Source of the DNA: Ahaetulla prasina
Taxonomy: Eukaryota; Chordata; Lepidosauria; Squamata; Colubridae
NCBI RefSeq assembly: GCF_028640845.1
Contig: NC_080540.1
Span: forward strand, 261,921,958-261,985,957
Reading direction: 5' to 3'
Length of the DNA: 64,000 bases
The notes below the pieces were generated by a model that was not told the DNA's origin, searched no databases, and saw only the letters and a list, made by a program, of their open reading frames with translations. Within the stretch, counting starts at the first letter, position 1; each line of letters opens with the position of its first letter. Of the stretch, positions 1 to 12,010 are shown piece by piece. A program made the translations under genes and the position numbers.

Positions 1-1771
1 ACTATTTTTGGAGAATTGCTAACTATAGTGTAATTCTCATATAGTAGAGCTTAAAGGGGGCTCACCCAATATTAGCAACAACCTCACCAACTGAAACAGG
101 CAACAAAATATGGGTCTATATTCATAATCTTGCACAATCCTTGTTTTGAAGAGAAATATTTCCTTGACACTATGCCATGGCTGGCTCAAGACATTCTATT
201 ATTTGATACAAATAAGAAATATATCTGTCTCCATGTCAAGGTATCTTAAAATAACCATTATTTTTTACACGTGAAAAAAATAAGCACGTTTTCTCAGCCT
301 TTGCAATGAAATACAGCTATGTAAAATATATCACTAATCACTTACTATCCTTTCTAGACACACACTACCTGAGCTTCTTGAGATGTACCATTCTGCTTAA
401 GGGTACATTGGCTGTGCCATCATTCTATACCTTTACAAACTCAAGAACAGTAACAACCTGGGAAACTATGTTTATACCATCCAGTTAATTATAGGAAGTT
501 GATATCCAGCAGGTATTGCTAAACTACAGCTTCCAGCATCCTTAGTATATATTATTGATGAAGGATTTATACAAAGGGTATAATACAAACTATTATGTGA
601 CTTATAGGTTGGCAACATCTACAGTACATTTTATAGATACCATAAAGCCAACCCTAAACCACAGAGAGTGAAAAAAAATGGTTAGCCTACCCACTTTTTG
701 TCTTCCTCTGCTCATCACTTGTTTTAGCCACACTCACCAGCCCTAAAATTGGTCACCCACAGATTACTTGGCAGAATTGTTATTGCCAGCAAAATAATAT
801 GAAACTCACTGTTGCTTGAAGAAAAATGAATTTCTCAGGTGTTCTTGAGAGTGGCACATTCTAATGCTTCTAAAGTAGTATTTCTAAGCTTAAAGTTAAC
901 TTTGATCTTAATTAAAGGTTGCCCATTGAAACATGGTTTCAAGAAATCAAACATAGGTTGTCTGATACAGAATGCTTGTATGCAGTGAGGGAAGAATCTC
1001 TAGAAAAGGATTTGCTTTCTAATAGTCACTGCATATCTTTCAGCCTGCTGGTTTTCATTTTCATGCTCTAGCTATTGTTCCTTTCTCTGAAAATCCTTCT
1101 GGAATTCTTCCTTTAAAAATATTACAGTGCAGAGTTGAAGGATTTTTTTCCCTCCCACTTGTATACTGCCAGGGGACTCTTTTTGAAGACCTCACTTTTA
1201 CTATCAAGAGCAAAGGAGGCAGACCTGGTGGCCTTGTGGGATTTAATTAGAGTTCACCAAGTTAGACTCTCCAGGCTCTCAAAGCCCTCATTTAAATATA
1301 AGTTCACTCACATTTCAACTGTTCCTTAGGTCCTTATTAAAATTTCAAGTTATTAAAGAGAGCATTCTGAGATTTGCACTACATATAAAATAAACCAGAG
1401 ATGTGCAGAGAGTGAAATACCCTTTTATGTGGATATTAAAAAACCTGCCAATACCAGGTGAGATAACTAGATCACAAATTACAGCCTTGCTGAATATAGA
1501 TATAACCCAGCAGTCACCAAACAACAAAAGTGTTGTAACTACACCTGATCAATCTGAACAAGAAAGTTTTTAAAGCATTGATTCTTTGAGACATTAAGAA
1601 TAATAAGTATTATTACACATACTGCTAGTGTATGTACTTGGTATAACATTTATAAGATGTCAGCCTGGTTATTTACTAATGACATTTCTGATTCATTTAA
1701 AATAAACTTTGTTATCCATCAAAAATCTTGCAGCACACTGAGATGATAATGGATCTGTATTTTTTTGGCTG
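1..1771. other. Unique AT-rich sequence, no gene seen
   Basis: No recognisable gene, repeat terminus or RNA lies here. The open frames are short (about 65 codons at most), have no familiar domain and show no codon bias. I see no CpG island. It is probably single-copy intergenic or intronic sequence. Confidence 0.6.
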
Positions 1772-2264
1772 ACAACACAAAAACTTGGCCAACAAATAGA
1801 ATGCATAACGTGGGGTTATTCAAAAATATTTAACTCAACACGTACAGATTACAAAAATGTTATACTTATTAGATCACTTCACTCTCTTGTTCCATATAAT
1901 CCGATTTTGTGTGTATGTCTGATGTGCATTCTACCTAATTATTAACAGAAGACATCAGAATCAAAAATATATAATTCTACATCTGCTTATCTAGTTACGA
2001 GCCTCTGGGTATTCCTTTCTGTGGAGATATGTAAAGGGTTGCACAATTATCTGTGAGTAAAATTGCACATAGGACTTAGTTCTGGATAGATATGCATAGG
2101 ATTGCAAGGCTAGACATTAACCATTGTAGAAGTTTATAGAGAAATATGGTAGATACACAGTTTAGTTCCAGATCCAAAAATATTATGGTCTTTAGGTGAA
2201 ATTCCAGATCAATATATTGATTTCATGCTATGCAAAATGCTACCCAAAATTTCTGTTGCTAAAT
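1772..2264. repeat. Left copy of a 493-bp direct repeat
   Basis: This segment recurs at 2392-2885 with only about four differences (for example TTATC/TTAAC near the middle and one inserted base). The two copies flank a 127-bp LINE 3' end. Because the copies are about 99% alike, the duplication is recent. The right edge contains about 20 bp of a MITE that continues only after the right copy, so the right copy occupies the original position of this sequence. Confidence 0.9.
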
Positions 2265-2400
2265 AGAATAGAATAGAATAGAATAGAATTTTTATTGGCC
2301 AAGTGTGATTGGACACACAAGGAATTTGTCTTGGTGCATATGCTCTCAGTGTACATAAAAGAAAAGATACGTTCATCAAGGTACAACATTTACAACACAA
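2262..2400 (-). mobile_element. 5'-truncated LINE 3' end with AATAG tail
   Basis: On the minus strand this is a LINE 3' terminus ending in a short (TTCTA)n microsatellite, read on the plus strand as repeated AATAG at 2264-2290. From memory it resembles a very common snake CR1-like 3' end known for seeding AATAG microsatellites. Only about 130 bp survives and it has no coding part. It sits exactly between the two 493-bp direct repeats. Its 5' junction overlaps the right repeat by ACAACACAA (2392-2400). Confidence 0.7.
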
Positions 2401-2885
2401 AAACTTGGCCAACAAATAGAATGCATAACGTGGGGTTATTCAAAAATATTTAACTCAACACGTACAGATTACAAAAATGTTATACTTATTAGATCACTTC
2501 ACTCTCTTGTTCCATATAATCCGATTTTGTGTGTATGTCTGATGTGCATTCTACCTAATTATTAACAGAAGACATCAGAATCAAAAATATATAATTCTAC
2601 ATCTGCTTATCTAGTTACGAGCCTCTGGGTATTCCTTTCTGTGGAGATATGTAAAGGGTTGCACAATTAACTGTGAGTAAAATTGCACAGTAGGACTTAG
2701 TTCTGGATAGATATGCATAGGATTGCAAGCCTAGACATTAACCATTGTAGAAGTTTATAGAGAAATATGGTAGATATACAGTTTAGTTCCAGATCCAAAA
2801 ATATTATGGTCTTTAGGTGAAATTCCAGATCAATATATTGATTTCATGCTATGCAAAATGCTACCCAAAATTTCTGTTGCTAAAT
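2392..2885. repeat. Right copy of a 493-bp direct repeat
   Basis: Near-identical partner of 1772-2264. Its last 20 or so bases (about 2863-2885) are homologous to part of the MITE at 47786-48152 and run directly into the rest of that MITE. The repeat border therefore cuts through an older repeat instead of coinciding with a natural element end. Confidence 0.9.
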
Positions 2886-3735
2886 TAGACAGTTGTTAAT
2901 TGAATTTTGCCCCCATTTTACAATCTTCCTTGCCACAGTTGTTAAGTGAATCGTTGCAGTCGTTTAGTTTGTAACACAGTTGTAAAGTGAATCTGGCTTC
3001 TCCACTGACTTTGTCAGAAGTTTCAAAAGGTGATCACATGATCCCAGGACACTGCAATCATCATAAATACATGCCAATTTGCAAACATCTTAATTTTGAT
3101 CACATGACCATGGGGTGCTGCAGTGGTCATGTATGAAAAATGGTTGTAAGCAGGGTGAAATGCTCCCGGTTCAGACCGCATCTGCCAATCCAGTAGTGAT
3201 GACAGCGGGTAGTTCGGAGAACCGGTAGCAACAATCCCTGCGCGCGCCCCCTTGCCCATGCCCACCCAATCGCCTAGTCACCCACTCCCCTGCTTGCCAC
3301 TTCTTTTAAAAAATGCTTTTAAAAGTTAAAAAAATAGACTCTGACAATCACAGCTGAGCTGCCTAATCATCAGAGCCTTTTTTACTTTTAAAAGCATTTT
3401 TTAGAACCTATTTGGCCGAATAGGTTGTAAAAAAAATGCTTTTAAAAGTAAAAAAAAGGTTGCACGCGCCACAGCTGATCACACCCACACCCACTGTTCT
3501 ACTAACCCCATGCCTTTTAGGTGTGCACTGCGCTCATATGGGTGCACCTCGCATTTGGTGGGTGATGCGCACTGTGCATACGTGGCACCCAGCGCGCATG
3601 CACAGCCAGCGAACCGGTTGGAAACCAGTTCAGATTTCACCACTGGTTGTAAGTCACTTTTTCAGTGCTGTTTTAACTTTGAATGGTCATTAAATGAAAG
3701 GTTGCAGGTCGAGGACTACTTGTGTACTATATTAG
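2863..3735 (-). mobile_element. TIR-type MITE, split by a hAT element
   Basis: The sequence at 2863-3150 and 3646-3735 matches, in reverse orientation, the element at 47786-48152. Shared landmarks are TTTCTGTTGCTAA, GGTGATCACATGAT, TTTTTCAGTGCTGT and the terminal GGACTAC. The middle is interrupted by a 495-bp hAT insertion with an 8-bp target duplication. It has no coding capacity. The short terminal inverted repeats resemble mariner-type non-autonomous elements, but I cannot confirm a TA duplication, so the superfamily is tentative. Confidence 0.65.
3151..3645. mobile_element. Non-autonomous hAT element with perfect 8-bp TSD
   Basis: The element starts CAGGGTGAAAT and ends ATTTCACCACTG, which are imperfect terminal inverted repeats of hAT type. 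It is flanked on both sides by GTTGTAAG (3143-3150 and 3646-3653), the 8-bp target duplication expected of hAT transposases. Inside, a TGCTTTTAAAAGT motif occurs three times, twice inverted (about 3307-3403), so the transcript could fold into a long hairpin. There is no transposase ORF, so it depended on an enzyme supplied elsewhere. Confidence 0.88.
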
Positions 3736-4259
3736 CATAATTCACAATGCTGTAGCTTTTTTTGAACCCTTAAAAATAAGATTTAGTTTGATTAATTACT
3801 TTGAATAGTACTTCTGTTTCATTTGTAAATCTGTTTTGATAGAATTATTTATCTGATGCTTTATTGAATCATCCCATATAAAAAAAAAAGATGGAGCTTC
3901 AATCACACCATTATGGCTGCCAATTTTGCCTTTTTTGACCACATCCTGAGAAAATTCCTGGAAAATACATACAGAACCCTTTGTATCAGTTGCCTAACAC
4001 TTTTCCAAATCAACCAATGCATTTAGATCCTTAATCTTCCATGCAAGACAGCACGTTCAGAGGAAAAAATAAAGCAAACGTGAGAATTTGAGGGAAACTG
4101 TTTTGTATATTTACGAATATGGCCTATGGAATTATCATAGAAAACTGGTGAATGAGAGAGAAAGGGAGGGAGGGAGATGAGAGAAAGGGTATGTATTTCA
4201 GTTAAAAATTATTAGGGTAAGGAGGGCTAGGAGACTTTTTCCCAGGGAAGTACAGAGGA
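3736..4259. other. No gene; unique sequence with a GA-rich tract
   Basis: I see only AT-rich sequence with a short purine tract (GAGAGAGAAAGGGAGGGAGG, around 4153-4176). It holds no ORF or repeat terminus that I can name. Confidence 0.5.
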
Positions 4260-5843
4260 ATTATCTTAGGATCTACTGGACATATTCATTCAGATACAGG
4301 TTCACTATTTCCTCAAAAAGCCATAATAAAACATTGCATACTGGACAATTTCTATCTAGTCTCTAATATTTCATTTTCGGAGAAGGTGATTGAGAATGGT
4401 GGATGTGCATCAGCTTTAGAGCATCTCAGATGAAGAAAAATTGTATCACTTTCAGTTCACACCTGGATATAAGACAGAAACAGCTGGTTGCTTTAGATGA
4501 TCTATTGCAAGGGTGGGATATAGGTTGTCCATTCATCCTTGTCCTACTTGACCTCTTTTCAGTTTTGGATACTAACAACCATGGCATCTTTCTGGATTGT
4601 CTTAGAGGTTTGGAGATCAATGACACAATGTTGAGCTGGTTCATTTCTTTGTCTGTGGCCAATTCTAGTTGGTGGCAAATGGGGATGAGACATCCCACCC
4701 TCAACACTTGCTCTGTGAGATGCCACTGGATTCAGAACTCTTTATTCTATTTAACATCTATATGAGGCTGTGAGTGAGCTCATCCATTGCCATGTTGTGA
4801 GGTATCATCAGTACATTGATGATACCAAATTATATCTGCCCCTTGGGTGATTAAATGATGCTGTGAATGTCTTATCTCAGTGCCTAGAGGCTATGAAAGT
4901 CTGGATAGGAAACAACAAGCTTCAACCGAACCTTGGCAAGACTGAGTGGCTATGGGTTTGGGTTTGGGGCTTCCAGTTTTAGGAGAATGCTATCTTTGGT
5001 GCTGATTGGGGCAGAACTCTCCCAGATTCTATGCACAATTTAGAGATCTTCCTGGATTCACAACTTCTACTCAAGTGACAGTTGTGAGTAAGAGGATCTT
5101 TGCACAGCTTCCTGTTGTGTGCCAGTTGCATCCATTCCCAGTTGTGGGGGTCTTTGCTTTATTCATGCCCTAATCCCCTCCCATTTGGACTTCTGCAAAA
5201 CATGCTATGTGAGATTGCCATTGTATATAGAAATTTCAACTAATATAAAATGCAGTAATGCAGGCAATTACATCTGCTCGTAGAGCAATACACATTATAT
5301 CTCTGCTTTGCAAGCTACATTGGTTGCCAGTCTGCTTCTGGGTCCAATTCAAGCTGCTGGTATTAACTTTTAAAGCCTTTTATGGCATAGGACCAGGTTA
5401 TCTGAGAGCTGCCTTTCTGCCTGCCCCATCAGATCTGGCAGAGAAGGCATGCTGCAGGACCTGTCTGCCAGGGAATTACATTTAGCATCCCCAGAAGGTA
5501 GGCCTTCTCTGCTACAGTGCCCACCTGGTGGAATCTTTTCTCTCCCCACCACGAAGTGAGATGAGTTCCATCCATCTCAACATTTTGCAAGTCCTTCAAT
5601 ATCTGCTATGTCATCAAGCCTGAGATTCCAGAGAACGAGATAGGTTCTGTGAGGGCTCCCTTATTGTACTTAGTATCATCCTTTCCTATTTTTGTGTGCC
5701 TTTTTTATAATAATTTTTAAATTGTTCCTGTTTTTATGTATTTTATGTATTTATTCATTTTTAATTAAGTGTTCTGTGTCCCTCAAAGCCACTTTCCTAG
5801 GGGAAAGGGTAGCTATACAAATATGATAAATAAATAAATAAAA
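4260..5843 (+). mobile_element. Old, decayed L2-clade LINE
   Basis: A degraded L2 copy. Around 4530-4765 the frame reads LVLLDLFSVLDTNNHGIF, a mutated form of the RT motif ALLDLsAAFDTIDHGIL seen in the young L2 at 42.2 kb. Upstream, sequence around 4350-4395 resembles the RPVSN..FLEKVIE segment. The C-terminal LHWLPV..FKLLVLTFKA and GPGYL segments follow at 5310-5400. The 3' end at about 5785-5843 keeps the family's hairpin-like terminus and an AAATA tail. Multiple stops and frameshifts show it is long dead. Confidence 0.82.
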
Positions 5844-7896
5844 ATAGTTATGAATGAAGTATTAATTTTTTTGTAGTAAAAAGACTCTGTTGGAGTTCAT
5901 TCTGCCATTACCACATTTTCTTAGTTACAAAGAACTATTTTTTTTTCTATCTCTGTATCTATGCATCTATCTAACTGCCAATCTTCTCACAAGGAAAAAA
6001 ATTAAACCATTAGGAAACCACTAAAAGAGTTAATATCAAGAAAGCATTTTACATTCAGATGAACTAGATCAGCCTTTCCAATGTTCATCTAAAAATTAGC
6101 TGCCATCCCACTCAGTTTTAATAAAGCAAGGTGTCATGTAAAGGACTGCTTTGTTTGGATCTATAAAAACCAGTTACTAAGACTGAATATTATCAGCAGC
6201 GACATGGTAATAAAGCCCTGATCTATTAATAATGCTGCCAAGAAAGTGTATATATACACAAATAAAAGGGTAAGAATAGATCCCTGAGGGAAAACATATT
6301 TTATAGTAATGGTTCCTGATGAGCTGCATAGTCAGTACAGCACAAGAGTCTGCTGACAAAGATAATTACATTTCTAACCAATTTGATGCTGTCCTAAAAA
6401 TTCTACCCTTTTATTCCACATGCTCTAAGAATATATCATTGTCTCTTCTGCCAGAAATGCCTTGCAGATCTAACCTTAACAATAGCAATAACACTTTTTA
6501 CTGGCAGCCGTTCAAATATGGCTGAAGAGACACATGGGCAGCCTCAGATCCAAGAATATTTCACAGCAATTTGAACATACTCCAAATAGTCATTGTCAAT
6601 TAAATTGTGCTACAGCTGTGCTACTTCCCATATCCCTCCTCTCCCTCTGTCCACACCCCACTCCTCACCCTGCCATCTCTTACTATACTTTTCATCAAAG
6701 AGAGATAAAGAATTAATGAATTATTTTCAAGAAGGATATGAAAGCCTATTATTTATCTTATAATGCCAGTCTGGGAATAGGCTGGAAGAATCTTTCCAGA
6801 AAGTAGAGTTTTTAACCTTCTACTGTGTTACCATACCAGCTTGGGACATGAATCTTTACATATGTCTGCCAACTCTTCAATACTCAGTGAAAAAATGTAG
6901 CTCAAATGTTCTAAGATAAAAGTTTCCAAGTCCCAGATTCCCCATAAACTGAAATCCCAGAAATTTCAGCTGGTACAAATGTTTCCTTAGGAGGTAGTCT
7001 AAGAGCAGCCCTGTTTACAGGTAGGTTCCTGGGTGCAGTTAAAAGTGTTGGTTATCATCTATAGATCCTCTGATGGCTTCATCTCAGGAATTTATGGGTC
7101 CACCTATCACAGACAAACTTTGTGCCCAGCAGTCTGAGTGAACAGTGAATGCCTGTTGAAGGTCTCCCACCTACCTAGAGGGGAAATAGGACGGTGCCTA
7201 AAAACCCAGTGGCAGGTCTTTCACTTGGACCAGCCAGGCCACCCCAAGGCTAGAAGCTTGTAAAAAGTGGATGTTTCAGAAGGCTTGCAGGATTTATAGA
7301 TTTCAGTATGAATGTTGTTTTTATTTGTGACAGTATAAAAGTGCGATTTTTAAAAAAAACTATTATATTTACTACATTGCTGCATTGGCTTTGGCACTGT
7401 TGCTGTTGAACATGGTCTTTGAGACAGTTTATAAAATCCATAAATAAATAACTTGGGAAACAATAAATGGTAGTAGAACTATCCCAGGAAATTGTGTTTT
7501 ACTGAAAAAGCAGGACAAAATGAAACTATAATGATTAGTGACTTGTCATGGCATCAGGCTGTGGGTGAAGAAGCAAGCAAGAAAAAGGGGAATAGAGTAT
7601 TATAAATCCTAGCTTTATGTTTTCGGTGAACAGAGAGGAAAGTACGCAATGAGCTACAGATATCCAGTGCAGGAAACTAGAGCAGGATTCATAGCTTTGT
7701 GAATTAGGATATACTTGAAAAGTCCGGGCAGCTTCTGGGGTTTCAGCATAGTTACAAATAGAGATAGTAAACACTGAACAATGGGACAGCTCTGAAAAGA
7801 TTACCTCCAAGACTGTCCAAAATAAATGTCTTGCTAGCATACCTTCCCCTCTTGTTTCTTCCTCAGACATATTGTGTTCTTGACACATCTTGACTA
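5844..7896. other. No gene seen
   Basis: AT-rich sequence with ORFs of at most 68 codons and no recognisable domain. I can name no repeat termini. It is probably unique intergenic or intronic DNA. Confidence 0.5.
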
Positions 7897-7926
7897 AATA
7901 AATAAAATAAATAAATAAATAAAATA
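7897..7926. repeat. (AAATA)n microsatellite
   Basis: A short AAATA/AAAT run. Such runs elsewhere in this window mark LINE 3' ends, but no LINE 3' end can be recognised beside this one. Confidence 0.7.
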
Positions 7927-8345
7927 TTTTAAACAGTTCCAACAGTACTCTAAATCTCAGTGTAGTCTGCCGGGTTACAACATGTATCCAGATCTATTTA
8001 CCTGGAAATAACTATTTCTGAATGAAGTGGCTTTCACAGTCCAGTAGATTTCTAAAATTGATAATTATTTGAAAATAATTTAATTGCTTAATGCTTCTTT
8101 AAAGTATTTTTAGACATGTTGAATGCAAATCTGTCTGTACCAAAATTATATAGTTAAGAGTATAAAGTTATAAAGTGCAGATTTGATTAAAACTAAACCT
8201 ATTAATAGCAAAAGTTCCTTCTACGATTATACTCTTTAACTATTACTGATGAATTTAACATGGTATGTTAATACTAGGCTTATTCCACCATTTTGGTAAG
8301 CAATTGGCAAGCAAATCCCCCTCAAATAGTCTCAAAACATTAATA

Positions 8346-8453
8346 ATTATGATTCTGATTAGAGGTTTCAGTCTAAGTAAAACTTACTTCAGTCTTAAGT
8401 AATTATGATTCCCTTATGATTCTGATTAGAGGTTCAGTCTAAGTAAAACTATT
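8346..8453. repeat. Local 71-bp-offset tandem duplication
   Basis: The string starting TTATGATTCTGATTAGAGG and ending TCTAAGTAAAACT occurs at about 8347-8384 and again at about 8416-8453, differing by one T. This is a recent small tandem duplication in otherwise unique sequence. Confidence 0.8.
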
Positions 8454-9749
8454 CAGGCCCTTTCCTTTTCTACATAAGTAACATTGCATATAGAATAGGG
8501 CTAATTTCTCCCAGATACCATTAAACCAACCACCTTTGTTTTATCCCTTGTATTGTCCATATATTGGAGACAGCTGAAATGAGGAAGTTTTCTGTTAAGA
8601 ACTCACTAGAAATGAATTTGTTCAAGAATTCATCCCCCAAAGCTTTTCCACGAAAGTAATATTTTTTTCCCAACAATATCTCTGTGAGGTAGATTTGGTT
8701 TGAGAGTAACTAACTGAAGGTCTACTTACCTCCACAGTAAAGTGAAGATTTGAAACCTAAGTTCCACGGCTCTAATCTCACACCTTAGCCAATATATCAC
8801 ATCTGAAAAGGTATAAAGAATAAATTGGATTGGATAAACCTTTTAATATAATCTAACCAGAAATATTCACTGAAGATTGCTAGCTAGAATGACAGCCATA
8901 TGAGGTAGCTGCAAGGCTCAACATCTGAATTTACATTTCAGGCCACAACTGAATCTTTTCTTTATTTTTCTACCATCACAGATGGCAAGTAAGTACAAGA
9001 GAGAAAAGGCATTTTCAGGTGTAGTATCACAACCTCAGAATGCCTTTCATGGAAGAATGATTTTATTTTCTATCCCTTATTTTGTCATTCCAAAGCGTTC
9101 ATCCATTTCTTATTTTAGAACTGGAGCACATGGTCTCATCAGTGTTGCAGTGGAGATGCAAACCACATATCCTCCAGTCATCACATGAAGTATGCATGCA
9201 GGGTTTATCATCTGGGGAACTGGCATTCCACCACTTCTTAGAATAAGAGTCCAGCTATATCTTTCTTGGAGCCTTTCTCTATAACCTATTACACAAATTG
9301 CTCAAATTATGTTCACAATACCATTTTCATTAGGAATTAAAGGTTCTTTCATCACAGCGCAGACATATAATCTCAGCCGACACCCCTAGACAATAAAGGA
9401 ATTTGCTAATGGAGTATGCTTTCACTTTCCAGAGAATTGCAAAAGGTATTCTTCCTGAAAATGCTGAGCCCTCTCTGTACTTGTACTAATCCAGCAAATT
9501 CAGATATAAAGAGGGATGATGATGATCCCATTAAACTCCTGACTATATAACGAGAGTCTCCCCATTTTAACAGAGCCTTCAGTGCTCTGAAAGTTAAAGC
9601 TTCTCTGGTAAGACAAAAACAGCACAAGAGTCAGAGATATCATTACACCAGCCCACCATCTTCTATCATTATATCCTCACTGCTTATATCCACTCAAGTC
9701 TCCCACGAAGGCCATGGTCATTATCTCATTCCTCAGGGTGTCCAAATTG
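8454..9749. other. No gene seen
   Basis: Unique AT-rich DNA. The longest open frames are about 70 codons without recognisable domains. No repeat ends were identified. Confidence 0.5.
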
Positions 9750-10090
9750 TCAATTATCTTGCATTTCCTCTAAATTAGCCCTGCACTGAGAAGTGCCGCA
9801 AAGGCAGAAAGATAAGGGGCAAAGCCAAAGAGCAAAACCAACGGCAGTGCAGCAGAAGCCAAATGAAGTAAGAAGAATAAATTGCTAATTTATTTAGCAG
9901 CTGGGATCTTGCATATGGAGACATTTTTGACATCTTCACTCTGGAGAATGACTCTGGAGAAACAGCATTGTATAAGGAGAACTTTAATATTGGTGCCTCA
10001 AGTTTAAGGTTCATTTTTCATAAAGCTTTATTATTGCGGCTTGTTTCTCAGTGAAGTGAAGCGCCTTTTTGCATATGCTACATCATTTTA
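9750..10090. promoter_or_regulatory. Possible conserved non-coding element (weak)
   Basis: A repeat-free stretch of balanced composition. It contains homeodomain-like AT cores (GCTAATTTATTTAG) and an octamer-like TTTGCATATGC near 10070. Its texture resembles vertebrate conserved non-coding elements, but this is judged by appearance only; no conservation could be tested. Confidence 0.2.
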
Positions 10091-10482
10091 GGTAAGAGTA
10101 CATATGGTGGACCGTTGCTACGCACGCACACAGACACACAAATCTTATATCATCATTCCAGTGAATCCTTCTACACAGAAGCCTTGAATGTGAGAGAGAA
10201 ATACTGAAATCTTCCTTCACATAGAATGTGTTGTACCTGATTGATCACCCTGAACTGCTTTCTAATTGAGTTTAGAAAACCAAATTATTTTCTTTAAGTT
10301 GAGTGAAATAGGCTAATTTATTCTCCATCCAAATCCATATCATTTGGTGGAACCCTGGCTGAATTTTTGGTCATTTGACTGGGTCCAGTTAAAACTATTC
10401 AAAGAACTTTCAGGTTTTCTCTCATGTTAATCGCATGAAGTTACTTTTGAACATGGTTGTCCCAAAGGTGCTTTTTTTTTTT

Positions 10483-10609
10483 CCAAGAGGCAACTGGACT
10501 TTCTGGTTTTTCTTTGAAAACATTTTGCTTCTCATCCAAGAAGCTTCTTCAGCTCAGAGAAGTAAAACGTCTTCAAAGAAAAAAATCAGAAAGTCCAGTT
10601 GCCTCTTGG
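10483..10609. mobile_element. 127-bp fold-back (hairpin) element
   Basis: An almost complete inverted repeat. The left arm begins CCAAGAGGCAACTGGACTTT and the right arm ends in its exact complement. The match continues through a TTTCTTTGAA(A/G)AC(A/G)TTTT segment to a loop around GAAGCTTC at 10545. It looks like a MITE reduced to its terminal repeats; similar arms are, from memory, widespread in fish and reptile genomes. It is preceded by a T13 run and followed by GGGGCGGGGCC. An ORF crossing it is an artefact of the palindrome. Confidence 0.8.
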
Positions 10610-11129
10610 GGGGCGGGGCCGGGAAGCATCTCTGGGATTCTGGTTCTTCAACATTTTCAGAAATCCTCTTCACAATGTATCCATCTGCAATGCAGCCTTC
10701 CCCTTCAATTTATCTGGAAAGATTGTTTATGTCATGGTATATAAGAATGACCTTGGGAGACAGGAGGAAGAGACATAGACTAGACAACCATGGTGCAAAA
10801 GGTATCTCAGCCCATGAAAAGAAAAGAGATAGGAAGCATCACAGAAGGGACCATTCCTAACTTTTCGGAATGTAAAATGAAGGAGAGGAGAAATGTCTTC
10901 AGACCTGCAAGATTCTGTCACTGTAACCTTATAATAAAGAAAGCATCAGCACTCATGGTTTGTGCTCCTTGTTTGGATTTCCTTGGGATGACCATCATTC
11001 CCAGAACCTCAGTATTGTAACATTTAAGGTTTTTAAAGTGGGAAAAGTCATTACAATAAAATTACAATAAAATTGGCACTGCAATATAGAGCTACTGCAA
11101 GGCAATGCTTATGAGAAGTCCTTATTCCC
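10610..11129. other. No gene seen
   Basis: Unique sequence with a few open frames under 80 codons and no recognisable motif. Confidence 0.4.
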
Positions 11130-12010
11130 CCAGTTTATAAATATGACATTTTTGTTCAGGTATCTTTCTTGTACTGTGATACCCCAAAAAAGGACACAGC
11201 AATCCAAACTGTGTCAGATCAAGGCAAAGTAGAGTACAATAATGATTTTCTGCAGTCTGGACTCTGGGCTTCTATTAATGCATTCAAAGACAGCATTTGC
11301 CTTTTTTTAGATGCTGCACTCTATGTTGACTCTTCTTTAGCTTATCATTAATAAGGATACCCAGAGTCCATTCACATGTACTACTGCCAATCCAGGACTC
11401 CCTCACTTTAAACTCAGCAGCTAAAAGATGTGCAACTTCAACTCTTAGAAGTCCTCTAGCCAGCATGTTGAGAAACACTGATCTAGCCTATATTTTACCT
11501 TAATTAAGATCTACTAAATTAAAAACTCAATCAAAGAAAGAGATAAGGTTACTCTAGCCCAATTCGTTTGCAATAGATACATGCTGCATCCTTAATCCTT
11601 ATTCAAATGCTTACCATATACTCCTTAGTAATACTTTGATTATTGCCTTGCATACTTCACCTTCCCCATGTTTAAGAAGGGGATGTCAGTTACTCTCCTC
11701 CAGCCTTCTCAGATGTAACTGGTCCTCCAGGAGTTCTCAAAGATTATCACGAGCAGGCTGTGTTCACCTCCACGATCACCTCCAGTAACCTTGCAATATA
11801 ATCCATCTGGCCCTGGAGACTTGAATTCATTGTCTCATTTTTGTCCTTGCAGACAGATAGCCATGTCAGAAGGCAAACACTTCATTTTATTCCTACATTC
11901 TTTTCTTCACCCTTTTATATCCTTAGATTTATTTATATAATATTTTGCTCCTGACCTTCCAAATCTTTCTGTGATCTCCGTGCCTTCCTGTATGGTAGGA
12001 GTTTTATGAG
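11130..12010 (-). mobile_element. Old CR1-type LINE relic
   Basis: Two pieces of one old CR1 are in the expected order on the minus strand. Near 11830-11860 the frame reads NEFKSPGPDGL, the diagnostic pre-RT motif also present in the young CR1s here. At 11350-11140 the C-terminal region reads KKANAVFECINRS..SRLQ and LYFALI, parallel to the KKAN..LGCINR and [13 protein letters not shown] segments of the young copies. The RT core between them is missing or unrecognisable. A short hAT-like terminus lies at about 11425-11480. Confidence 0.72.
11425..11480 (-). mobile_element. hAT-like element end
   Basis: On the minus strand it begins CAGTGTTTCTCAACATGCTG, a typical hAT-style terminus, followed by a TTGAAGT(T)GCA segment resembling a common squamate repeat. 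No second terminus was found, so it is a fragment. Confidence 0.35.

Noticed and set aside
7535..7942. A 135-codon minus-strand frame
   Set aside because: It starts in an AAATA microsatellite (FYLFIYFIYL), has no domain, and shows no sign of coding bias.
10435..10860. A 141-codon open frame
   Set aside because: It runs through the 127-bp fold-back element and a GGGGCGGGGCC stretch; the protein has no recognisable domain and the opposing strand and frames are equally open.
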